Shown here piece by piece: positions 1 through 7,357 of a DNA stretch of 34,780 nucleotides (position 1 is the first letter of the stretch; each line of letters begins with the position of its first letter). The position numbers and the translations under genes are program-made. The stretch comes from Candidatus Cryptobacteroides avicola (GTDB lineage Bacteria; Bacteroidota; Bacteroidia; Bacteroidales; UBA932): contig JADILV010000071.1 in assembly GCA_017695115.1 (NCBI GenBank), positions 1 to 34,780 of the forward strand, written 5' to 3'. The notes below the pieces were generated by a model. It was not told the DNA's origin, did not search any database, and was given only the letters and a program-made list of their open reading frames with translations.

Positions 1-10
1 CCCTTTCGGG

Positions 11-88
11 TGGTGGGAGCAGAGGGAGTCGAACCCCCGACCCTCTGCTTGTAAGGCAGACGCTCTGAACCAACTGAGCTATGCTCCC
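11..88 (-). tRNA. tRNA-Val (anticodon UAC)
   Basis: The reverse strand folds as a full cloverleaf. The 5' acceptor GGGAGCA (82-88) pairs with the 3' acceptor, the discriminator base is A, and CCA is encoded (11-13). The anticodon loop CTTACAA between TCTGC and GCAGA gives anticodon UAC, which reads GUA. It is the last of three tRNAs in the same direction; a CCC-GAAA-GGG hairpin just downstream (1-10) is cut by the window edge and may begin a terminator. Confidence 0.95.
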
Positions 89-273
89 TTTTTTCGTTTC
101 TTTTAGGCGATTACTGTGTTGGACATCGTGTCGTCGGTCAGTCATTTACGGAAGTAAACTCCTTTCCTCCTCACTTGTCCGCCTTGTACTCCCAAAAACA
201 AACTTCAAAAATTCCGTTGTTTATTTTTCAGGAAGTTACTGCGTGGAATCTCCAAATTTTAAAGAACTTTTAG

Positions 274-347
274 TAGCGGGTCGCAGGATTGAACTGCGGA
301 CCTCATGATTATGAATCATGCGCTCTAACCAGCTGAGCTAACCCGCC
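274..347 (-). tRNA. tRNA-Met (anticodon CAU)
   Basis: The reverse strand gives a cloverleaf with acceptor GGCGGGT (341-347), an anticodon arm CATGA-TTCATAA-TCATG (anticodon CAU) and a standard T arm. CCA is not encoded. The anticodon stem lacks the three G-C pairs of an initiator tRNA, so this is an elongator Met tRNA or, less likely, the Ile2 tRNA whose C34 is modified to lysidine; the sequence alone does not separate these. About 185 bases of apparently empty spacer separate it from tRNA-Val. Confidence 0.92.
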
Positions 348-407
348 ATCAAGGCTTTAGTCTTTTGCCGACTTACCGTCCGATTGACGGTGCTGTCTGG
401 AATTTTG

Positions 408-478
408 TTGAGATAGAAGGACTCGAACCCTCACTGACAGAGCCAGAATCTGTAGTGCTACCATTACACCATATCTCA
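408..478 (-). tRNA. tRNA-Gln (anticodon CUG)
   Basis: Reverse-strand cloverleaf with acceptor TGAGATA (472-478) pairing with TATCTCA, discriminator A, and anticodon arm ACAGA-TTCTGGC-TCTGT, giving anticodon CUG, which reads CAG. CCA is not encoded. It is the first tRNA after the promoter at 521-550. Confidence 0.93.
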
Positions 479-520
479 ATTTTGACCCAGGCGTCAAGGT
501 GACGTTTTGTTTTGGGACTG

Positions 521-550
521 CAAAGGTACAAAGGTTTTTTGAAATTGCAA
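521..550 (-). promoter_or_regulatory. Promoter of the tRNA cluster
   Basis: On the minus strand TTG (548-550) is followed after exactly 19 bases by TACCTTTG (521-528), matching the Bacteroidetes sigma-ABfr consensus (-33 TTG, -7 TAnnTTTG). Transcription would start some 35-40 bases upstream of tRNA-Gln and cover all three tRNAs. Confidence 0.8.
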
Positions 551-593
551 TATTTTATAAATCTTTTTTATGGAATTTCACAGTCCTTTGATT

Positions 594-1073
594 CTACTGC
601 GCTACAAGGACCGTTGCATAGACTTCGCATCCTTCTCCGCGTCCGACAAATCCGAGTTTTTCCGTAGTGGTGGCTTTTACTGATATGCGGCCGGTATCTA
701 TCCCCATCACTTCGGCGAGTGTCTGTCTCATCTGCATTATATACGGGGCGAGTTTCGGACGTTGCATTGCTATGGTGATATCGGCATTGCAGACATGGTA
801 GCCCTGGCCGGCAATAAGTTCCATTGTCCTGCGCAGCAGTATCTTGCTGTCTATGCCTTTGAATTCGTCGGATGAATCCGGAAAGTGTTTTCCGATGTCG
901 CCCAGAGCGAGGGCGCCCAGAAGCGCATCGCAGAGCGCATGTATGGCCACATCTCCGTCGGAGTGGGCGATGCATCCTACCGGACTGTCTATCCGTACTC
1001 CGCCTAAAAACAGCGGCAGTCCTTCTGCAAGTGCGTGGACGTCATATCCGTTGCCTGTCCTGATGTCTGTCAT
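594..1073 (-). CDS. ispF: 2-C-methyl-D-erythritol 2,4-cyclodiphosphate synthase
   Basis: This 159-residue protein matches the usual size of IspF, the cytosolic enzyme of the MEP isoprenoid pathway that converts CDP-methylerythritol 2-phosphate to the 2,4-cyclodiphosphate and CMP. Near the N-terminus GYDVHAL carries the Asp-x-His metal ligands. It is followed by IAHSDGDVAIHALCDALLGA, which carries the third metal-binding His and the family signature, and by KATTTEKLGFVGRGEG near the C-terminus. I chose the ATG at 1073 because MTDIRTGNGYDVHAL starts where the family starts; the frame is open for 40 more codons upstream, but that stretch lies in the promoter region and overlaps the divergent gene. 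A TATATTTG -7 element lies just upstream. The gene is divergent from the small membrane protein at 1155. Confidence 0.96.
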   Translation of the reverse strand: MTDIRTGNGYDVHALAEGLPLFLGGVRIDSPVGCIAHSDGDVAIHALCDALLGALALGDIGKHFPDSSDEFKGIDSKILLRRTMELIAGQGYHVCNADITIAMQRPKLAPYIMQMRQTLAEVMGIDTGRISVKATTTEKLGFVGRGEGCEVYATVLVAQ

Positions 1074-1092
1074 GTCTGAAAATTTGATGTTG

Positions 1093-1100
1093 CAAATATA
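1093..1100 (-). promoter_or_regulatory. -7 element for ispF
   Basis: The minus strand reads TATATTTG here, an exact TAnnTTTG, about 20 bases before the ispF ATG. No clear TTG sits at the -33 distance, so this is a partial promoter match. Confidence 0.55.
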
Positions 1101-1122
1101 GAGAATTAAGATAAAAAATCCG

Positions 1123-1130
1123 TACATTTG
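1123..1130 (+). promoter_or_regulatory. -7 element for the 1155 gene and possibly mutL
   Basis: TACATTTG matches TAnnTTTG, 24 bases before the ATG at 1155. It faces away from the ispF element at 1093-1100. The -33 box is not obvious. It overlaps an earlier in-frame ATG (1128), which argues for the start at 1155. Confidence 0.5.
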
Positions 1131-1154
1131 TATTTTGCCATTAAACGGATTGAC

Positions 1155-1448
1155 ATGGGATTTAATTTCAGCTTTTTCGGAACACCGGAACACCGGGTGT
1201 TCAACTACCGGCCCAGGTATTATGATCCTGAGAAGGAAGCTTTGAAGGAAAAGTTCGGCAAGGTGGACGGACGTCTTGAAAAAGAGAAGTACGTTCCCGG
1301 TTCATATATCAAAGGAAGCTTCCGTGACGGGAATTACCAGAAAATGCGTGGAGCGAACAGGGCCCAGAAGATTATCGGGGCTGTCGGACTGGTGATTTTC
1401 TTTATCGTACTTATTTACATAGCGAAATTCTACTCATTGCTCTGGTAG
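1155..1448 (+). CDS. Small single-pass membrane protein
   Basis: A 97-residue protein with a basic, Tyr/Pro-rich N-terminal part (HRVFNYRPRYYDPEKEALKE) and one C-terminal membrane helix (about residues 72-92, IIGAVGLVIFFIVLIYIAKF). The layout suggests a tail-anchored inner-membrane protein with a cytosolic N-terminal part. Proteins of this form are common next to mutL in Bacteroidales and are usually left hypothetical; I know of no function. The ATG at 1155 (MGFNFSFFG) is preferred over the one at 1128, which overlaps the -7 element. mutL begins 29 bases after its stop, so the two are probably co-transcribed. Confidence 0.7.
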   Translation: MGFNFSFFGTPEHRVFNYRPRYYDPEKEALKEKFGKVDGRLEKEKYVPGSYIKGSFRDGNYQKMRGANRAQKIIGAVGLVIFFIVLIYIAKFYSLLW

Positions 1449-1477
1449 CCGGTGAGAGGAAGTGCGGGAGAAGAAGG

Positions 1478-3376
1478 ATGGATATAAGGATATTGCCTGG
1501 CAACATAGCCAATATGATAGCTGCGGGGGAGGTCGTCCAGAGACCTGCTTCTGTGGTAAAGGAACTTATGGAGAACGCCATGGATGCCGGTGCCGGCCAT
1601 GTGTCGGTGGTCATCAGGGATGCAGGGAAGACTCTTATCCAGGTGATCGACAACGGCTGCGGCATGTCTCCTGATGATGCTGTCGTATGTTTCGAGCGTC
1701 ATGCGACTTCAAAGATCGCATCAAAGGAAGATCTCATGAACATAGTGACATTCGGTTTCAGGGGAGAGGCGCTTGCCTCTATCGCGGCTGTCTCCGAGGT
1801 TACGCTAAAGACTCGCAAGGAAGGCGAAGAACTGGGGTGCGAAGTCGTTTTTGCGGATTCCCGCCATGTTTCAACCAATGAGATATCTACCCCGAAAGGG
1901 GCGAACTTCGCAGTACGGAACCTTTTCTACAACGTCCCAGCCCGCCGCAAGTTCCTCAAGTCGGACAATGTGGAGTTCAAGCATATCGTTTCCGAGTTTA
2001 CGCATGTGGCCCTTACCCGTTATGACAGGGAATTCGACCTGCTGCACAACGACAGGGAAATTTATGTTCTGAAGGCGGCCAAGTCCTTGAAATTCAGAAT
2101 ACAGGACATGTTCGGGAAAAGTGTGGCGCAGAATCTTGTGGACATCCATGCCGAGACATCGGTCGTGAAAGTCTGCGGCTTTGCCGGCAGGCCGGATTCC
2201 GCGACCAAGACACAGAACAACCAGTACTTTTTCATCAACGGCCGTTATTTCCGCAGCGCATATTTCCACAAGGCGGTGATGAAGGCCTATGAAAACCTTC
2301 TGCCTGACGGGGCCGGTCCTTCGTATTTCATTTATCTGGAGACGGATCCGGGTTCGGTGGATGTAAACATAAGCCCGACCAAGACCGAGGTGAAGTTTGA
2401 AGATGACAGCGTCATTTTCCAGATACTGTACGCATGCATAAAGGAAGCTCTCGGCAAGAATTCTTTCGGCGCGAGCATCGATTTCGATGTGGAAGGGACG
2501 CCGGAGATTCCGGTCTTCGGGCGCCATTTTGATGATCTGTACCAGGGCCGGGAGCCTGAGATAAGGACAGATGCAGGATACAATCCTTTCGATAACGACG
2601 GTTTTCCTTCCGAAGAACAGCATTTTTCCAATGTCATAGGCGGATTCCAGTCTGACGGGACAGGTTTTACAGACCTTTCCGACGGGCTGCCGTCCGGTGA
2701 TACGGCCGCTGTCAATGCCGCCGGTGACGGAGGACGGCCGTTTTATGAGACATCCGGTTTTGTCGACAAAAGGGATGACTATGGCAAACTGTTCGAAGAC
2801 AAGACCTTGCCTTCAAAGAGCATACTGATTCTACAAGGGAAATACATACTGACACAGGTAAGATCGGGATTGCTGGCCGTGAATATCAGGAGGGCGACGG
2901 AGCGCATACTGTTCGAGAGATTCCTTCAGGCATATTCGCGGAACGGTCACGTGACGCAGACTGCGCTTTTCCCGGTTTCAGTGCAGGTGGGAGTGGAGAA
3001 TGTGCTTCTGTTTCAGGAACATGCGGAAATGCTCTCGTCACTCGGATTTGATATACGTGCCTTCGGAAACGATACCGTAGTAGTGAACGGAGTTCCGGAA
3101 GGCTATTCGGCCGAGCCGGGCAAGATGCAGGCTTTGGTGACAGATCTTATTTCCGTGCTTTCCGATGACAGGAGCCTGCTTCCGGAAACGATGGCTTCAT
3201 CCATGGCCGAACGTTTCGCCAGAATCGGGGCTGCGGGAATGGACCGGCTTACCTCTGCTGTCGAGGCCCAGCGGCTGATAGATTCGCTTTTTTCATGTGC
3301 CAATGCCGAGTATACGAGTTCAGGACACAGGACAATGGTGATCCTGCCGGTCGAGGACATTGATAAAAAATTCTGA
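1478..3376 (+). CDS. mutL: DNA mismatch repair protein MutL
   Basis: This 632-residue protein has the full GHKL ATPase region: ANMIAAGEVVQRPASVVKEL followed by the catalytic Glu-Asn (motif I), DNGCGM (motif II) and GFRGEAL (motif III). A transducer domain with INGRYF follows, then an acidic, low-complexity linker (about 340-445) and a C-terminal dimerization domain from QGKYILTQ. MutL couples MutS mismatch recognition to strand processing. In nicking MutL proteins the C-terminal domain carries DQHA(x)2E(x)4E; the aligned stretch here reads NIRRATERILFERF (about residues 469-482), so the metal-binding Asp and His are absent while the later Glu residues remain. A purine-rich ribosome site precedes the ATG at 1478. 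The rhomboid gene starts 20 bases after the stop. Confidence 0.95.
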   Translation: MDIRILPGNIANMIAAGEVVQRPASVVKELMENAMDAGAGHVSVVIRDAGKTLIQVIDNGCGMSPDDAVVCFERHATSKIASKEDLMNIVTFGFRGEALASIAAVSEVTLKTRKEGEELGCEVVFADSRHVSTNEISTPKGANFAVRNLFYNVPARRKFLKSDNVEFKHIVSEFTHVALTRYDREFDLLHNDREIYVLKAAKSLKFRIQDMFGKSVAQNLVDIHAETSVVKVCGFAGRPDSATKTQNNQYFFINGRYFRSAYFHKAVMKAYENLLPDGAGPSYFIYLETDPGSVDVNISPTKTEVKFEDDSVIFQILYACIKEALGKNSFGASIDFDVEGTPEIPVFGRHFDDLYQGREPEIRTDAGYNPFDNDGFPSEEQHFSNVIGGFQSDGTGFTDLSDGLPSGDTAAVNAAGDGGRPFYETSGFVDKRDDYGKLFEDKTLPSKSILILQGKYILTQVRSGLLAVNIRRATERILFERFLQAYSRNGHVTQTALFPVSVQVGVENVLLFQEHAEMLSSLGFDIRAFGNDTVVVNGVPEGYSAEPGKMQALVTDLISVLSDDRSLLPETMASSMAERFARIGAAGMDRLTSAVEAQRLIDSLFSCANAEYTSSGHRTMVILPVEDIDKKF

Positions 3377-3396
3377 TTATACAATTTATAAAGACA

Positions 3397-4092
3397 ATGA
3401 GTTATTACAGCTATAACAACGGGGGCGGTTTCTTTTCCTCGATTCCTCCTGTAACGAAGAATATAATCATCATAAACGTTCTTGTGTGGATCATGGCCGA
3501 ACTGAGGCCGGATTTCATGTACGAGACATTTTCGCTTTTCTATCCCACTTCGCCGTTCTTCAAACCGTGGCAGATCGTTACACACATGTTCATGCATGGC
3601 GGATTCTGGCATATTTTCTTCAACATGTACACCCTCTTTATCTTCGGGTGCGTGCTTGAGAGGATGTGGGGGCCGAAGAAATTCCTGCTTTTCTATTTTG
3701 TGACCGGGTTGGGAGCAGCCCTTCTGCATACGGGAGTACAGGCTGTCGAGATGCAGGTCTATATGTCGCAGGCCGCCGAAGGATCCGTATCTGCCGTACA
3801 GGCCGTGCATGCCCTGAAGATGACCCCTACTGTGGGAGCCTCCGGTGCCATATACGGAGTGCTTATCGGATATGCCATGCTTTTCCCGGATTCGGTGCTG
3901 ACACTGATTTTCCCGCCGGTATCGCTGAAGGCCAAATGGTTTGTTATCATTTTCGCTGTTATAGAACTTGTTACGGGAATATTCGGAATGGGCGGAGGTG
4001 TAGCCCACTTTGCACATCTCGGCGGTATGCTGTTCGGATGGCTTCTTATAATGTATTGGAAGAAAAAGCATACGCTTTATAATTACAGGTAA
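3397..4092 (+). CDS. Rhomboid-family intramembrane serine protease
   Basis: A 231-residue polytopic membrane protein with rhomboid hallmarks in order: HMFMHGGFWHIFFNMYTLF (the His and Asn of the oxyanion region) in the second helix, GASGAIYGVLIGYA with the catalytic Ser in GxSG, and HFAHLGGMLFG with the catalytic His in a later helix. Rhomboids cleave transmembrane segments within the inner membrane; the substrate cannot be told. The N-terminus (SYYSYNNGGG) is short and cytosolic. Its TAA overlaps the ATG of the next gene (TAATG at 4090-4094), so translation is probably coupled. Together with mutL and the EEP gene it appears to form one transcription unit. Confidence 0.93.
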   Translation: MSYYSYNNGGGFFSSIPPVTKNIIIINVLVWIMAELRPDFMYETFSLFYPTSPFFKPWQIVTHMFMHGGFWHIFFNMYTLFIFGCVLERMWGPKKFLLFYFVTGLGAALLHTGVQAVEMQVYMSQAAEGSVSAVQAVHALKMTPTVGASGAIYGVLIGYAMLFPDSVLTLIFPPVSLKAKWFVIIFAVIELVTGIFGMGGGVAHFAHLGGMLFGWLLIMYWKKKHTLYNYR

Positions 4093-5168
4093 TGTCAAGG
4101 AGCAGATTCGCCGGTATTACTGCACGTGTCCTGATGCTGATTGCAGCAGGCCTGCAGGTGATGACTTATCTGTCTGTATTGGTGAATCCGTCCAGGGTGT
4201 GGATAATGACTGTCTTCGGACTTCTGTTCATTCCCGTGTCCCTGTTGAATCTTTTTCTCCTGGTGTGGGCGGCCAAGCGTTTGTCAAAGGCTTTTCTGAT
4301 TCCGCTGCTGGCGCTCCTGCCATCGTGCTTCTTTATCGGGAAATATGTGCAGTTCCCGGCAGACAGGCCTGCGCCTCAGGAGCTTGACGGACATAGTGCC
4401 ATCAGGATAGTTTCATACAATGTGGGCCGGTTTTCCTCTTCTTCGCATATCCGGGACTGGCAGGATTGCTCTGACTCCGTGGCTGTGTTCCTTCGCGGCT
4501 GCGATGCGGATATCATCTGCCTCCAGGAGGTCCGCTCGAAGGATATCGCTTCCCTCAAGTCGTTAATTGCCAATAAATTCCGTGGGTATAAGGCCGAGTA
4601 TTATATGAACACCGGCCGTAACGGATGTTCAGGAAATGTAACGCTCAGCCGTTTCAAGACAGTGGATAAAGGAGTGATCTCATTTGAAGGAAGCGCAAAT
4701 ATGGCCTTGTACACGGATTATGTCATCAACGGTGATAATGTGAGGATATACAACTGCCATCTTGAGAGTTACGGGCTGTCTTTGCCGAAAGTGGTCAAGT
4801 CGGTCCGCAGCAGGGACAAGGAATTTTTCCGGAAGACGGAGGAGAAGGTCAAGACTTCCATCACGCGCAGACCGCGCCAGGTGGATATGATATTGAAAGA
4901 TATCGCCGCCTCTCCTGTGGAGGCTTTTGTGTGCGGAGATTTCAACGATACCCCGATGTCGTATACATATTACCGGTTGTCGCGCGGACGTTCGGACAGT
5001 TTCGTAGAGGCCGGGACCGGCTTCGGGGCCACTTATTCATTCCTGTGGCCTATGCTCAGGATAGATTACATACTGTTGCCGGGACATTTCCGTGCCGTGT
5101 CGCATGAAATCATGAAGATAAGATTTTCCGACCATTACCCTGTGGTCGCTGATGTTGACGTCCTCTGA
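4092..5168 (+). CDS. Membrane-anchored endonuclease/exonuclease/phosphatase-family protein
   Basis: This 358-residue protein has about three N-terminal membrane helices (within residues 8-85) and then an EEP (DNase I-like) fold domain. Catalytic motifs appear in order: SYNVGRF (Asn), CLQEVRS (metal-binding Glu), YNCHLES (His), CGDFNDTP (Asp and Asn), RIDYILLPG (Asp) and a C-terminal SDHYPVV (Asp-His). The family hydrolyses phosphodiesters or phosphomonoesters of nucleic acids, inositol phosphates or lipids; the substrate here is unknown. The soluble domain is likely on the periplasmic face, judging by the small set of preceding helices, but I have not established topology. The start codon overlaps the rhomboid stop. 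Confidence 0.88.
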   Translation: MSRSRFAGITARVLMLIAAGLQVMTYLSVLVNPSRVWIMTVFGLLFIPVSLLNLFLLVWAAKRLSKAFLIPLLALLPSCFFIGKYVQFPADRPAPQELDGHSAIRIVSYNVGRFSSSSHIRDWQDCSDSVAVFLRGCDADIICLQEVRSKDIASLKSLIANKFRGYKAEYYMNTGRNGCSGNVTLSRFKTVDKGVISFEGSANMALYTDYVINGDNVRIYNCHLESYGLSLPKVVKSVRSRDKEFFRKTEEKVKTSITRRPRQVDMILKDIAASPVEAFVCGDFNDTPMSYTYYRLSRGRSDSFVEAGTGFGATYSFLWPMLRIDYILLPGHFRAVSHEIMKIRFSDHYPVVADVDVL

Positions 5169-5186
5169 AAGAATATCGGACAGAGT

Positions 5187-5217
5187 TTGCCGGATAGGAT
5201 AAAAAGACTTACCTTTG
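5187..5217 (+). promoter_or_regulatory. Promoter of the lipoprotein/barrel operon
   Basis: TTG (5187-5189), a 20-base spacer, then TACCTTTG (5210-5217), close to the Bacteroidetes consensus. It lies 35 bases upstream of the ATG at 5253 and would drive the two genes at 5253 and 6258. Confidence 0.75.
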
Positions 5218-5252
5218 TATATGTGTGTAGATTAACTAAAACTATCTTAATC

Positions 5253-6233
5253 ATGAGAAAGATTTTTATTTTGTCGGCCGTAGCTGCATCGGCAGTTATG
5301 ACTATTGTTTCCTGCTCTAAGGAACAGTCGGAAATCAATCCTGAAAGCATTCCTGGAAAAGCTACAATCACGGGAACTCTTTCTTACTCCCTGGGGCAGA
5401 GCTACAGTTCATCCGCCGGTTTCTCCGAGGAGATTGTCCCGGCTGCCGGTGTCACTGTATTTGTCGATGTAGACAACAGCGGCTTCAAGGATGGTGCTAC
5501 AGGTTACACCACTTATGAGACCGTGACGGACGAGACCGGAAATTATTCAGTGACTGTCCCGGCTACTTCCCAAGGAGTCGATGTCAACATCCGTGCAAAT
5601 GATTTCGTCGCCGAAGCATCGGTAGTCGAGGGCCAGAAAAACGGTTCTCCGGTATTCAAGACAGGTGATGCCATCTATCATCTTGAGGAATATCAGTATA
5701 CAGGTGTCAAACCTGGCAATGTCGTAGAATATTCAGGTATGTTCGATTGCCAGTTCTTTTCAGAGCCGGTTTCATTTGACTACAGCGGACAGGTTGCGTT
5801 CCGTGTAGGATTCAATAGTTTTGACAGAAACGGAAATTATTCTTTTTCTTTCGCCGATGAAAATGTAAATGTTATCGTGACTGCGGAATACAGCGGGTAT
5901 GATGTGCCAAGAAAATACGGAGTGACAATAAGAGGCGGTGAAGCGGAGCTGGAAATTCCTCTGCTGGAAGAAAACTGCAAGGTAAATCTCACCGTCGAAG
6001 CCTTGAGAGTCGTAGGTGAATTCAGTGACCAGGATAACGCCAGGTATGAAGGAACATACGAGCAGTACAATTATTCTTATGACGAATACTATCCACAGAC
6101 AGTAGATGCGACTTTTGATGGTTTGACGACGCCTGTGGTAAATATTGCCATGCTCTTCGACGGGTTTGTTGATACTCCTTATTACAGCGAACCTTATTCT
6201 TGGAGGAATGCATTTTACAGTGAGTGGGAGTAA
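5253..6233 (+). CDS. Putative lipoprotein with an Ig/transthyretin-like region
   Basis: A 326-residue protein with a type II signal peptide: MRKIFILSAVAASAVMTIVS followed by the lipobox Cys (residue 21) and SKEQ. The mature part begins with a beta-rich module (about 35-130; VTVFVDVDNSGFKDG, then TYETVTDETGNYSVTVPA) that resembles a carboxypeptidase-regulatory or transthyretin-like fold. The remainder is beta-rich with many Tyr, Ser and acidic residues and no catalytic motif I can recognise. I chose the ATG at 5253 because earlier in-frame codons lie in the promoter. The outer-membrane barrel gene follows after 24 bases, suggesting a surface lipoprotein plus barrel pair. Function unknown. Confidence 0.8.
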   Translation: MRKIFILSAVAASAVMTIVSCSKEQSEINPESIPGKATITGTLSYSLGQSYSSSAGFSEEIVPAAGVTVFVDVDNSGFKDGATGYTTYETVTDETGNYSVTVPATSQGVDVNIRANDFVAEASVVEGQKNGSPVFKTGDAIYHLEEYQYTGVKPGNVVEYSGMFDCQFFSEPVSFDYSGQVAFRVGFNSFDRNGNYSFSFADENVNVIVTAEYSGYDVPRKYGVTIRGGEAELEIPLLEENCKVNLTVEALRVVGEFSDQDNARYEGTYEQYNYSYDEYYPQTVDATFDGLTTPVVNIAMLFDGFVDTPYYSEPYSWRNAFYSEWE

Positions 6234-6257
6234 AACAGGATTAAAAATTATCAGTCT

Positions 6258-7145
6258 ATGAAAAAAGTTATCATCCTGATTATCACAGGGATCGTATCCG
6301 CAGGTGTCATGTCCGCACAGGACGGGGCCAGGCCGGATAGGGTCTATGTGCCTGAAAGCGGCGATTTCGCTATAGGTTTTGATGCGAGCCCATTGTTCAG
6401 GTATGTGGGCAATCTGTTCAACGGAAATACCGCCAATACTTTCACAGGGCTGGCAGGTACCCCGTTCACTTCACACTATGACTACTTCCAGTCGGATATA
6501 ATGCCGGCTGTTTCCATAATGGCCAAATATATGCTTACTGACGAATTCGCGCTCAGGGCCAATGTCGGGCTCCTTGTGCGCAGTGCGTCAGACAGGTATT
6601 TCGCTGCCGATGATGCGGCCCTGCTGGACAACCCTCTCTCTGAAGCCAAAGTGACGGATGTTCTTACGACAAACCGCACCGGCGTCAGCCTCATGCTTGG
6701 AGGCGAATACCGTCTGGGGAAAAGAAGGGTGCAGGGCGTATTCGGATTCGGGGTTCTGTTCGCGATGCAGAATCTCGGAGAGAAATACAAATATGGCAAT
6801 GCCCTTACTTCTGTAAACCAGAATCCTAGCACAGGTATTCAGGGTAGTGTATCGGACGGTTACCGTACTCTTAAGCACGCCAACTCAGGGGCCAGCTACT
6901 ATACCGGACTTACCGGAAGTGCCGGAGTCGAGTGGTTCGTTGCACCAAAGATTTCTATCGGGGCTGAGGTGAACCTTTCGGCTTACTATATGTTCGGCAG
7001 CCAGGAATATACTGTCAGTGAGGGTTATAACGCCGCCCTTGGCAAGGTCGAGACCAGGACAGATATCCTGTCTCCCGGTGACAGGCAGTTCGTCCTGGGA
7101 ACCGAGAGCCTCGGCGGTGCGTTGTATATGACATTCTGGTTCTGA
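6258..7145 (+). CDS. Outer-membrane beta-barrel protein
   Basis: This 295-residue protein has a Sec signal peptide (MKKVIILIITGIVSAGVMSA, then QDGARP). The mature protein shows alternating hydrophobic strands such as FALRANVGLLVRS, GVSLMLGGEYRLG and KISIGAEVNLSAYYMFG. It ends in ALYMTFWF, the aromatic C-terminal residue typical of outer-membrane barrels recognised by the BAM complex. It resembles the small barrels often annotated OmpW/OmpA-like or porin-family in Bacteroidetes, but I cannot name a substrate. It lies in an operon with the lipoprotein at 5253, and an imperfect palindrome followed by a T run lies 26 bases after its stop. Confidence 0.8.
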   Translation: MKKVIILIITGIVSAGVMSAQDGARPDRVYVPESGDFAIGFDASPLFRYVGNLFNGNTANTFTGLAGTPFTSHYDYFQSDIMPAVSIMAKYMLTDEFALRANVGLLVRSASDRYFAADDAALLDNPLSEAKVTDVLTTNRTGVSLMLGGEYRLGKRRVQGVFGFGVLFAMQNLGEKYKYGNALTSVNQNPSTGIQGSVSDGYRTLKHANSGASYYTGLTGSAGVEWFVAPKISIGAEVNLSAYYMFGSQEYTVSEGYNAALGKVETRTDILSPGDRQFVLGTESLGGALYMTFWF

Positions 7146-7171
7146 CAGGATTTTATATCGCATCTTGATGA

Positions 7172-7296
7172 GTGTGGCCCAAAAGGGTAATTTCTGCGTT
7201 ACGCTTGATTCGAAAATCCTCATGTACGATAGTACACTGCGGTTTTCTCATCTGCGCAATCCTTGAAATTCCTCCTTTTGGGCCGCACTCTTTTTT
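7172..7296. repeat. Long imperfect palindrome (probable terminator or MITE-like repeat)
   Basis: The arms GTGTGGCCCAAAAGG (7172-7186) and CCTTTTGGGCCGCAC (7274-7288) are inverted copies with one mismatch. Inside is a second nested fold: GAAAATC...GTAC-GATA-GTAC...GGTTTTC. The right arm is followed by CTCTTTTTT (7289-7296), so on the plus strand it would work as an intrinsic terminator for the 5253-7145 operon. No coding frame in it is convincing. The nested symmetry is longer than a terminator needs, which suggests a dispersed repeat. Confidence 0.6.
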
Positions 7297-7325
7297 ACAG
7301 TAGCACCCGGCAATGCAAAATTCCG

Positions 7326-7333
7326 TATATTTG
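7326..7333 (+). promoter_or_regulatory. -7 element for the M23 peptidase gene
   Basis: TATATTTG, an exact TAnnTTTG, 24 bases before the ATG at 7358. No TTG is seen at the -33 distance, so the match is partial. Confidence 0.5.
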
Positions 7334-7357
7334 CAGTTCTGTAGTTGAGATAATGTT

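Noticed and set aside
89..273. A small protein gene starting at 81 between the tRNAs
   Set aside because: The frame starts inside tRNA-Val and runs through tRNA-Met on the opposite strand; there is no ribosome site or conserved pattern.
1074..1193. N-terminal extension of IspF from an upstream ATG at 1193
   Set aside because: It would run through both divergent promoter elements and overlap the 1155 gene; family members start at the MTDIRTGNGYDVH position.
3103..4098. Long minus-strand open frame opposite the mutL end and the rhomboid gene
   Set aside because: It is antisense to two genes with clear conserved motifs, its translation has low-complexity, unlike-protein composition, and no ribosome site is seen. 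The same applies to the long antisense frames over 12261-13229, 14195-15025 and 18376-19350.
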